NCBI GenBank assembly: GCA_016285615.1 | Contig: JAEERB010000009.1 | Span: 1 to 33,650, forward strand | Reading direction: 5' to 3' | Source of the DNA: Bacteroidales bacterium | GTDB taxonomy: Bacteria; Bacteroidota; Bacteroidia; Bacteroidales; WCHB1-69 | Length of the DNA: 33,650 nt | Part shown: piece by piece, positions 1 through 7,182 of the stretch | Layout of the letters: each line of letters begins with the position of its first letter | How positions within the stretch are numbered: the first letter of the stretch is position 1 | Program-made: the position numbers and the translations under genes | Notes under the pieces: generated by a model | What the model was told of the DNA's origin: nothing | Database searches by the model: none | The model's input: only the letters and a program-made list of their open reading frames with translations

Positions 1-227
1 CCAAGCTGACCTTGTGCGGCCACACGCACGGCATGCAGGCCGGTGTGTTAAGCGAGCGCCTGCGTTTTTCCCCATCGATACTCATGTTCCGACAATGGGG
101 CGGCCTGTACAAAAACTCCCGCAACAGCGAACAACAAATGTATGTCAACCCCGGATTGGCAGCCACCGGCATGCCCGCACGATTTGGAATGTACCCTGAG
201 GTGACCGTGTTGACAATTAACAATTGA
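1..227 (+). CDS. metallophosphoesterase, C-terminal part (cut by window start)
   Basis: Only the last ~75 residues are present; the frame is open to the left edge. The visible part begins K-L-T-L and contains the motif CGHTHGMQAG. GHTH is the C-terminal metal-ligand motif of calcineurin-like metallophosphoesterases, and the later YVNPGLAATGMPARFGMYPE segment fits the end of the YkuE/LpxG-like membrane-associated group found in Bacteroidota. These enzymes use a two-metal centre to hydrolyse phosphoester bonds; the substrate cannot be told here. The protein ends V-L-T-I-N-N, and these last codons already belong to the heptanucleotide repeat that follows, so the original C-terminus may have been altered. 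Family assignment is fairly sure, substrate unknown. Confidence 0.8.
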   Translation, partial: KLTLCGHTHGMQAGVLSERLRFSPSILMFRQWGGLYKNSRNSEQQMYVNPGLAATGMPARFGMYPEVTVLTINN

Positions 228-250
228 TAATTTACAATTGTTAATAATTT
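213..250. repeat. heptanucleotide repeat array (ACAATTR type), copy 1
   Basis: Degenerate 7-base units can be read as acaatta, acaattg, ataattt, acaattg, then ttaataa. The array starts inside the last codons of the metallophosphoesterase gene and contains its stop codon. The same unit family recurs at 10181-10230 and 14487-14556. Confidence 0.75.
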
Positions 251-261
251 CCAAATTCAAA

Positions 262-280
262 AACATATTTCAAATATGTT
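262..280. promoter_or_regulatory. perfect inverted repeat upstream of promoter, candidate operator
   Basis: AACATATTTCAAATATGTT is a perfect 9-base inverted repeat around one central base. It ends 10 bases before the -7 element at 291-298 and so covers the expected -33 region of the promoter for the first T9SS cargo gene. A dimeric regulator site is the simplest reading; AT-rich chance symmetry is possible. Confidence 0.4.
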
Positions 281-290
281 AAAATAGTTG

Positions 291-298
291 TATATTTG
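291..298 (+). promoter_or_regulatory. Bacteroidota -7 element TATATTTG
   Basis: TATATTTG fits TAnnTTTG, followed by the common CA. It lies 46 bases before the start codon of the T9SS cargo gene at 345. No clear -33 TTTG is seen. Confidence 0.6.
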
Positions 299-344
299 CA
301 TTTAGAAAACATTAGTCATTCAATTTATTAAAAACCTAATAATT

Positions 345-2498
345 ATGAGAAAATTCTACATTTTATTCATTTCAGTTCTCATCGTAATGCTAGGCATGAT
401 GCCTGCCAAAGTGAGTGCTATCAATGGTAACCTGACCATCACCCACATTGGCACGACCCAAAAACCGCCCATGGGAGATTGGCTTACCGGCATTGGTGAG
501 ACAGGCCGTGGCTACACCATTAACACCATTGACTTGGCCAAACTTATCGCAGCAAACAATGGCAAGGTGGTCCTCGCATTCGACAACTTCACCATCAACG
601 GCGGCGTTGAACTGAACTTCACCGGCACCAACATGGACATCGATCTGACCTTGCTGGTAACATCCGCTAACGGCAAAATCACGGTCAACACAAACAGTAG
701 CATTACCATCCTCACCGACAAGGGCAAAACCTCTACCCTTACCCTGACGGGCAAAGAATTCATAGGTATGAAAAACTGCTTCAAAGTCGACCATGTCATC
801 TTTTCAGATATGACACAAACTTACGATCGCATTGAAATGCCTGGTTTCACCAACTGGAAACAAGAAGAACTGGACAAACTGATTGCAGCAGCTTCGCATA
901 TCGGATCCAGCATCACCGAATTGAGTGGCGGCTACAAAGCCAACGACTTTACCACCAACACCAAATTCACGGTTGAAAATGGAGTGTTTACCATGACTGC
1001 CGAAGCAGACTTCAGCGATGATAAAGGTATGGGATTCAAGAACATGGACCGCGAAGGCACCTTGGCTGGCAAAAAGTTGGGAGCCTATCCTGCCGACTTC
1101 TTCAAAGATTTGACTGGTGCTGATGGCATCCGCTTTAAAGTGGATGTTAATAACGGCTCGGCCGGATCTCTTAACATCGGACTTTCAAACTGTCGCGAAG
1201 ATGTAGGAAGATTTTTCGAGTATTTCATCTACAACATCCCCTTGACCGCAGCTGATGATAACGGCTATGTGACTCTGCCCCTCTCACTCTTCGAAAAAGA
1301 ATTCTGGAGCAACGAAGGCCTACAACTCGACAACTGCATCGTATTCATTATTGAAATTATCGATGTTAAAGAAGGTACCAGTGTTTCTTTCAGCGATTTC
1401 CACGCCTACAAATTGAACGAAGGCACTCGTGGACAGATGCCTTTAACACAAATATATATGGAGCAAGACATCAAAGAGGTAACCTTTAAAACCACAGGAA
1501 ACATTTACCAACCCGGCACCGCTTCGCAAATCAATTTAGTGGGTAATATCAACATGATTGCCAAAGATATAACTTTGAACAAAACATACGGATACAACCA
1601 TTTCAGTGGTGAATTCACCCTCCAGGCCGAAAGTATCAACATCATGTTCAGCAATTTAATGTCAGATCCCACCACGGCAGACTTCACCATTGTGCCTCCT
1701 GGAAACCTGAAAGTGAAGGACTTGATTGCTGACGGCACTAGCCAAGGAGCTGTAACCTTTTGGCAATATAAGATGAGCGACAATGCCGCACACTCGCTCA
1801 GAGTTATCTTTGGCGAAGGCGAAGATGTGGACACCACCCTTACCATCGCAGGTGAAACCGAATTCTGCGAAGGCACCAGCACCACGCTGACAGCCACCAG
1901 CACCGCCGACTCATACTCTTGGACTTACGGCGAAATCTTACTCTCAGACAGCAGTTCCGTAGTTATTCCCGACAGCATACCCGCTGGCCAATATGCCATC
2001 AAACTCAAGGCCACATGGCTCGGCGGAAGCATCATTCCTGAAGATCAAATAACTGTTACCAAAACCATTGATGTGACCATCAACAAGACCGACCACGTGG
2101 AACTTACCGACACCGTTAATGTAGGCGAAACTTACAACAAGAACGGCTTTGACGTTACACCCACCGAAGCCGGCACCACAGACCACACCCTCACGCTGAC
2201 CAACACCAATGGTTGCGACAGCGTAGTGGTACTGCACCTGACAGCCATCATTCCCGAAGGCATCCACGACTTCAACCTCGTAAGAAGCATCTACCCCAAC
2301 CCTGCCACCAACCATATCACCGTACATGTGAGCGGTCAGGCTATGGGTAACGAACTGCGTCTCTACGATATGCAAGGCCGACTGATGAAAGCACAAATCA
2401 TCGATAACGAAACTGTTCGCATTGACTTGACATCTTTCGCCAACGGCCTTTACCTGTTGAAAGCTGACAGCCAGACAGTGAAAATCATCAAACAATAA
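345..2498 (+). CDS. secreted T9SS type A sorting-domain protein, one-module paralogue
   Basis: This 717-residue protein starts with a signal peptide (cleavage near residue 25, after KVSA). Residues ~190-356 have a jelly-roll-like pattern ending FSDFHAYK that resembles CIA30/CBM11-type carbohydrate-binding domains; this is a weak assignment. Residues ~497-640 form one Ig-like module (CEGTSTTLTA... then GETYNKNGFDVTPTEAG... and NGCDSVV). Residues ~647-717 are a type A T9SS C-terminal domain: SIYPNPATNHITV, then LYDMQGRLMK, then NGLYLLK. T9SS cargo crosses the outer membrane and is released or anchored to the cell surface. No catalytic motif was found, so an adhesive, matrix or binding role is the best guess. 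The next gene is a paralogue, with very similar DNA at both ends. The gene has its own promoter and terminator. Confidence 0.85.
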   Translation: MRKFYILFISVLIVMLGMMPAKVSAINGNLTITHIGTTQKPPMGDWLTGIGETGRGYTINTIDLAKLIAANNGKVVLAFDNFTINGGVELNFTGTNMDIDLTLLVTSANGKITVNTNSSITILTDKGKTSTLTLTGKEFIGMKNCFKVDHVIFSDMTQTYDRIEMPGFTNWKQEELDKLIAAASHIGSSITELSGGYKANDFTTNTKFTVENGVFTMTAEADFSDDKGMGFKNMDREGTLAGKKLGAYPADFFKDLTGADGIRFKVDVNNGSAGSLNIGLSNCREDVGRFFEYFIYNIPLTAADDNGYVTLPLSLFEKEFWSNEGLQLDNCIVFIIEIIDVKEGTSVSFSDFHAYKLNEGTRGQMPLTQIYMEQDIKEVTFKTTGNIYQPGTASQINLVGNINMIAKDITLNKTYGYNHFSGEFTLQAESINIMFSNLMSDPTTADFTIVPPGNLKVKDLIADGTSQGAVTFWQYKMSDNAAHSLRVIFGEGEDVDTTLTIAGETEFCEGTSTTLTATSTADSYSWTYGEILLSDSSSVVIPDSIPAGQYAIKLKATWLGGSIIPEDQITVTKTIDVTINKTDHVELTDTVNVGETYNKNGFDVTPTEAGTTDHTLTLTNTNGCDSVVVLHLTAIIPEGIHDFNLVRSIYPNPATNHITVHVSGQAMGNELRLYDMQGRLMKAQIIDNETVRIDLTSFANGLYLLKADSQTVKIIKQ

Positions 2499-2516
2499 TT
2501 CTCACATACATTCGAA

Positions 2517-2550
2517 GGAGTCCTGACAACCATGTCGGACTCCTTTTTTT
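2517..2550 (+). terminator. intrinsic terminator after first T9SS gene
   Basis: GGAGTCC and GGACTCC pair, extended by GACA/TGTC around the loop ACCA with one bulged T, and are followed by seven T. No TAnnTTTG is visible between here and the next gene, so the paralogue may depend on read-through. Confidence 0.85.
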
Positions 2551-2586
2551 ATAAAAACAAAAATATTCATTTTTAATTCTAAAATT

Positions 2587-5571
2587 ATGAAAATCAAACA
2601 TTTATTATTTATTATCGCCTTCATTTTCCTAGGATGGCAACAGCTTTCTGCCGGCAATCCTGGCGGTAATCTGATTATCTCGGCCACAGGAACCAGCAGC
2701 ACCCTTCCTATTGGGGATTTCATGACGGGCATAGGCGAGCGCGGACACGACTACACACTCACCGCTGCCGACCTGACCACCATGATTACCAATGCCAACG
2801 GTCAGCTGACACTTACCTTCGACAACATCACCATCAGCGGCAATGTTGTACTGAACCTGTCGGGATGCAACCGCAACATTAACCTGACCCTTCTTACCGA
2901 CAAATATGCCAGCGGCACCATCCGAGTAGCCAATGGCGGCGGCTTGTCCATCATCACGGCTACCAACAAGACTTCAGAGATTACCTTGTTGGCAGGCAAC
3001 ATGACAGGCGTCACCAATATCAAGGCCGACAAAGTGACTATTGCCGACAGAATGATGAAATACGACCGTATATATATGCCTGGCTTCACCAATTGGACCC
3101 AGACACAGATAAACAACCTCATTGCCACAGCTTCACATATCGGTCCCAGCATTACCGACCTGGGCGGCGGCTACAAGATGTACGACTTCACCACCAACAC
3201 CCAATTCACGGTGGCTAATGGCGTATTCACCATGACCGCCCAAGCCGACTTTACCGGCACTAAAGGTATGGGATTCAAGAATATGGACCGTGACGGCACC
3301 TTAGCTGGCCAAGCTTTGGGCGCCTACCCCGCTAACTTCTTCAACGACCTGACCAATGCTGAAGGAATCCGTTTCAAAGTGGACGTAAAAAACGGCACGG
3401 CCGGCACACTTAACATAGGGCTGTCGAACTGCGCCACCGCTATGTTTGAATACTTTATCAATGGTATTCCTTTAACCGCTGCCGATGAGGACGGCTACAT
3501 CACCCTGCCGCTTTCGCTTTTCAAAAAAGAATTCTGGAGCAACGAGGGGCTACAACTCAACAACTGCAAGGTCTTCATCATCGAAATTATTGACGTAACC
3601 AACGGCACCAGCGTATCTTTCAGCGACTTCCACGCTTATAAAACGGGCACAGCTGCTAACCAATCGCTCACACTGGGCGGCGTTGCTCTTGACGAGAATG
3701 CCAAGGAAGTGAACATTGTATCTACCAAAGGAATCACTCAGCACAACGGACAAACCTTTTCCGCCAAAGGCAATATCAACATCGATGCCGAAGACAAAGT
3801 AACCATGAACAATGATGGCAATAGCCTGTTGGGCAACATTAACATCAAATCAAAAAGCATATCGCTCACCACAAAGAACACCGAATCCAGCGCCCAAGCC
3901 GCTAATTTCACCTTCACCCCCATTAACAGCCTAGTTATCTACAATGTTCTCGTTGATGGTCAAGACAAAGGCAAAGTATCGACCTACAACTTAAACATGA
4001 CCGATAACAAGACGCACACGGTAGAAGTGATTATGGCCTCGCGCATCGACACTACCATTACCATCAAAGGTTCTACCCAAATGTGTGAAGGCGCCGACAA
4101 CATATTAACCGCTTCCGGCAAAGCCGATTCCTACGTTTGGTATCATGGTTCTGAAGTGCTTTCCAATGAAAGCCAGTGGCAAGTGCCCTCCACTTTTGCT
4201 GAAGGCGAATATCCCATCCATATTGTAGGTTCTTGGTATGACTCTGACAACGACGTCACCATCCACTTCTCAAAAGATATCACGTTATCAGTTTATGCCG
4301 CTAGCGAAACCGCCCTCAGCGACAGCATCATCTATGGCAACAGCTACAAGAAGAACGGCTTCAACATCACACCAACCGAAGTGGGTACCAGCGAGCACAC
4401 CTTGACACTGACCAACGCCCATGGTTGCGACAGTATTGTAACCCTTACTCTCAAGACGTTGCCCATTCCAATTGACACCACGTTGATTGTATCGCCGACT
4501 GGTGACATCAGCCTTTGCGAAGGTAACGCAACATCGTTAATAGCCACCAGTACTGCCAACCAATACGAGTGGTATCTGAATGGTGACAAAGTATCCTCCG
4601 ATGAAATTTGCGACATACCCAACAACTTAAAACCCAACGATTACACTATCCGTTTGGTAGCCACATGGACCCCCGATGGTTCTCCCGCAACCACCCTCAC
4701 TCGCGAGATTGCGCTGCGTATCAACCGCGTTGACCTTGTTAACATTAAGGACACTGTGATTTTGGGCGAAACCTATAAGAAGAACGGCTTTGACATCACT
4801 CCAACCGAAACTGGTGACACAGAGCACAAGTTGACTTTAACCAATGCCTTTGGCTGCGACAGCACCGTCACCTTAACGCTCACCACCCTGCCCGTTCCCA
4901 TCGATACCAACATTACCATAGAAGGTGAAACTGAAATCTGCGAAGGCACCAGCACCACACTGACCGCCATCAGTTCAGCCGACGATTACGCTTGGTTCTG
5001 CGACGAGCAACAACTCTCGGACGGCAGCTCCGTAGTCATTCCCGATACCATGGTCGCTGGCAAGTACACCATTGAACTTATAGCCATGTGGCATGGGGAG
5101 TTCTATTACCCAGAAAACGTGATCACCGTAACCAAGACGTTTGAACTTACTATTAACAAAACCGACAAGGTAGAAATCAGCGACACCGTTAATGTAGGCG
5201 AAACTTACAACAAGAACGGCTTTGACGTTACGCCCACCGAGGCTGGCACCACCGACCACACCCTCACACTGACCAACGCCAATGGTTGCGACAGCGTAGT
5301 GGTACTGCACTTGACGGCCATCATCCCCGAAGGCATTCACGACTTCGACATCGTAAGAAGCATCTACCCCAACCCGACCACCAATTATGTTACCGTACAC
5401 GTGAGCGGTCAGGCTATGGGCAGCGAGTTGCGCCTCTACGACATGCAAGGCCGACTGATGAAAGCGCAAATCATCGACAACGAAACTGTTCGTATTGATT
5501 TGACCTCTTTCGCCAACGGAGTTTACTTGTTAAAGGCAGACAGCCAAACGGTGAAGATTATCAAGCATTAA
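2587..5571 (+). CDS. secreted T9SS type A sorting-domain protein, three-module paralogue
   Basis: This 994-residue protein has the same plan as its upstream neighbour: signal peptide (cleavage near LSAG, residue ~23), a shared N-terminal region with a jelly-roll-like segment at ~188-352, and a type A T9SS sorting domain from ~923 to the end (SIYPNPTTNYVTV, LYDMQGRLMK, NGVYLLK). Between them lie three tandem ~142-residue Ig-like modules beginning near residues 489, 631 and 774. Each has a C-E-G segment and a G-x-x-Y-x-K-N-G-F-x-x-T-P-T-E then G-C-D-S-x-V segment. The neighbour has one such module, which explains the 277-residue length difference. No enzyme motif is seen. The repeats suggest a surface stalk or adhesin and differ enough to be old, while the last module and sorting domain are close to the neighbour's. 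Confidence 0.85.
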   Translation: MKIKHLLFIIAFIFLGWQQLSAGNPGGNLIISATGTSSTLPIGDFMTGIGERGHDYTLTAADLTTMITNANGQLTLTFDNITISGNVVLNLSGCNRNINLTLLTDKYASGTIRVANGGGLSIITATNKTSEITLLAGNMTGVTNIKADKVTIADRMMKYDRIYMPGFTNWTQTQINNLIATASHIGPSITDLGGGYKMYDFTTNTQFTVANGVFTMTAQADFTGTKGMGFKNMDRDGTLAGQALGAYPANFFNDLTNAEGIRFKVDVKNGTAGTLNIGLSNCATAMFEYFINGIPLTAADEDGYITLPLSLFKKEFWSNEGLQLNNCKVFIIEIIDVTNGTSVSFSDFHAYKTGTAANQSLTLGGVALDENAKEVNIVSTKGITQHNGQTFSAKGNINIDAEDKVTMNNDGNSLLGNINIKSKSISLTTKNTESSAQAANFTFTPINSLVIYNVLVDGQDKGKVSTYNLNMTDNKTHTVEVIMASRIDTTITIKGSTQMCEGADNILTASGKADSYVWYHGSEVLSNESQWQVPSTFAEGEYPIHIVGSWYDSDNDVTIHFSKDITLSVYAASETALSDSIIYGNSYKKNGFNITPTEVGTSEHTLTLTNAHGCDSIVTLTLKTLPIPIDTTLIVSPTGDISLCEGNATSLIATSTANQYEWYLNGDKVSSDEICDIPNNLKPNDYTIRLVATWTPDGSPATTLTREIALRINRVDLVNIKDTVILGETYKKNGFDITPTETGDTEHKLTLTNAFGCDSTVTLTLTTLPVPIDTNITIEGETEICEGTSTTLTAISSADDYAWFCDEQQLSDGSSVVIPDTMVAGKYTIELIAMWHGEFYYPENVITVTKTFELTINKTDKVEISDTVNVGETYNKNGFDVTPTEAGTTDHTLTLTNANGCDSVVVLHLTAIIPEGIHDFDIVRSIYPNPTTNYVTVHVSGQAMGSELRLYDMQGRLMKAQIIDNETVRIDLTSFANGVYLLKADSQTVKIIKH
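4051..5340 (+). repeat. three tandem ~426-base coding repeats (Ig-like modules)
   Basis: Units begin near 4051, 4477 and 4906. Each encodes ~142 residues with the landmarks CEG, Y-x-W, KNGF, TPTE and GCDS. A single equivalent unit lies at ~1833-2270 in the upstream paralogue. Confidence 0.8.
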
Positions 5572-5596
5572 AGATAGAAAACATTTCTCTTCCAAA

Positions 5597-5628
5597 AACG
5601 CCGGGCTCGTATGAGTTCGGCGTTTTTT
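5597..5628 (+). terminator. intrinsic terminator after second T9SS gene
   Basis: AACGCCG pairs with CGGCGTT, with an inner CTC/GAG pair around GTAT, followed by a run of T. Confidence 0.85.
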
Positions 5629-5689
5629 CATTCACAATGCACCGTTCATATATTTTTTTTCTAAGCACATTCATACAATAAATATATAG

Positions 5690-5697
5690 TACTTTTG
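5690..5697 (+). promoter_or_regulatory. -7 element TACTTTTG for aspartate kinase
   Basis: TACTTTTG matches TAnnTTTG and lies 46 bases before the start codon at 5744, after a terminator. Confidence 0.6.
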
Positions 5698-5743
5698 TTA
5701 TGAAGAATATCCCCGTTGGGGATAACCATTAAACATTTGAGTT

Positions 5744-7009
5744 ATGAAAGTTTTCAAATTCGGCGGTGCGTCGGTTAAAGACGCCGCAGGGGTTAAAAAC
5801 CTGCAACATATCCTCGACCTGTACGCAGGCGAGCAGTTAGTCGTTGTCATTTCAGCCATCGGTAAGACCACCAACCACATGGAGAAGTTGTTGGACGCCT
5901 ACTTGGCCGACAGTGACACCGTATGGGCACTTTTTGACGAGCTGAAGCAGAAGCACTACACCATTGCGCAAGAACTGACAGCCGATGCAAAAGTCATCAC
6001 CGACAAGCTCGACGAGCAACTGAACGCGCTGGCCAACATCCTTTCGACGCGCCACAGCGAGCAGTACGACTACGAGTACGACCGCATTGTGTGCTACGGC
6101 GAGCTGCTCTCCACCACGCTTATTTCCACCTATCTGAACATGGTGGGCAAGAAAAACCAATGGATTGACGCGCGCACCATCATCCGCACCGACAGTACCT
6201 ACCGCGAGGCCAAAGTTGATTGGGACGCCTCGGAAGGCTCGATACAGGTTGCCATTGCCCGCTGCATGATGAATAACCCTATCGCCATCACGCAGGGCTT
6301 CATTGGCGGCAATATGCTCAACCTCTCCACCACCCTCGGTCGCGAGGGCTCCGACTACTCAGCAGCCATCATCGCCTACTCGCTCAACGCCGAGAGCGTC
6401 ACCATCTGGAAAGATGTGCCCGGCTTGCTCAATGCCGACCCAAAATACTATGCCGATGCCGTCAAGTTGGACCACATACCTTACGACGAAGCCATCGAGC
6501 TGTCGTACTACGGCGCCAGCATCATCCACCCGAAGACCTTGAAGCCGTTGCAGAACAAATCCATCCCGTTGTATGTCAAATCGTTCTGCGAACCCGAAAC
6601 CGAAGGCAGTCTTATCTCGGACCATGCCCCTGGCAAACTCACCCCATCCTACATCTTCAAACGCAACCAGATTCTCATTTCAATCTTTCCCAAAGATTTT
6701 GCATTCATAGACACCGACAACCTCTGTGAAATTTTCGGTATTCTTTCATCCAACAGACTGAAAATAAACCTGATGCAGAACTCAGCATTAAGTTTCTCCA
6801 TCTGTATCGACAACCAGCCGCGCGTAGCCAAAGCCATTGAGTTGCTGTCGCAAAAATACAAAATCAAGTACAACGAGAAGGTCGAGCTGATAACCATCCG
6901 ACATTACACTAACAAACTGGCTGACAAAGTGGTAAACGGACGCGAAATTTTGGTAGAGCAACGAAATCGAACCACCTTGCAGTTGATTGTCAAAAACGAC
7001 GAAGCATAA
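5744..7009 (+). CDS. lysC: aspartate kinase, monofunctional
   Basis: The enzyme phosphorylates aspartate to aspartyl-4-phosphate, the entry step to lysine (diaminopimelate), methionine and threonine. The 421-residue protein opens with KFGGASVKD, the nucleotide-binding start of the amino-acid kinase fold, and has TTLGREGSDYSAA near residues 200-212 for phosphate and aspartate binding. A regulatory ACT-type region follows from ~300 (ISIFPKDFAFIDTDN, then a second half near QNSALSFSICIDN). There is no homoserine dehydrogenase domain, so this is not a ThrA fusion. It stands alone between two terminators with its own promoter. The ACT region suggests feedback control by an end-product amino acid, which one being unclear. 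lysC is used here for a monofunctional aspartokinase; the exact isozyme is not certain. Confidence 0.92.
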   Translation: MKVFKFGGASVKDAAGVKNLQHILDLYAGEQLVVVISAIGKTTNHMEKLLDAYLADSDTVWALFDELKQKHYTIAQELTADAKVITDKLDEQLNALANILSTRHSEQYDYEYDRIVCYGELLSTTLISTYLNMVGKKNQWIDARTIIRTDSTYREAKVDWDASEGSIQVAIARCMMNNPIAITQGFIGGNMLNLSTTLGREGSDYSAAIIAYSLNAESVTIWKDVPGLLNADPKYYADAVKLDHIPYDEAIELSYYGASIIHPKTLKPLQNKSIPLYVKSFCEPETEGSLISDHAPGKLTPSYIFKRNQILISIFPKDFAFIDTDNLCEIFGILSSNRLKINLMQNSALSFSICIDNQPRVAKAIELLSQKYKIKYNEKVELITIRHYTNKLADKVVNGREILVEQRNRTTLQLIVKNDEA

Positions 7010-7030
7010 CAAAATCTATTTCCCAAATCG

Positions 7031-7061
7031 TAGGGGCGAATGATCATTCGCCCCTATTTTT
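7031..7061. terminator. bidirectional terminator, GGGGCGAATGATCATTCGCC-type palindrome
   Basis: TAGGGGCGAATGA and its exact complement TCATTCGCCCCTA meet at a central GATC to form a 26-base perfect palindrome, followed by five T. It serves lysC as a terminator, and its form resembles dispersed palindromic repeats seen in Bacteroidota genomes. Confidence 0.8.
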
Positions 7062-7136
7062 GTCACATCATCACCTGAAAAATCGGCATTATTACCTTTT
7101 ATCAAAAATTAGATGATTTTTGAAAGAAAAAATTTG

Positions 7137-7144
7137 TATTTTTG
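7137..7144 (+). promoter_or_regulatory. -7 element TATTTTTG for PpiD-like gene
   Basis: TATTTTTG followed by CA, 38 bases before the start codon at 7183. A TTTG at 7119-7122 is closer than the usual -33 spacing. Confidence 0.6.
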
Positions 7145-7182
7145 CAAACTTAAAATTAAAACACTAATTAAAACAAAATAAT

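Noticed and set aside
1944..2495. 183-codon open frame on the minus strand inside the first T9SS gene
   Set aside because: It lies fully within a well-supported gene, has no recognisable protein pattern, and a similar antisense frame occurs in the paralogue simply because the coding DNA is shared.
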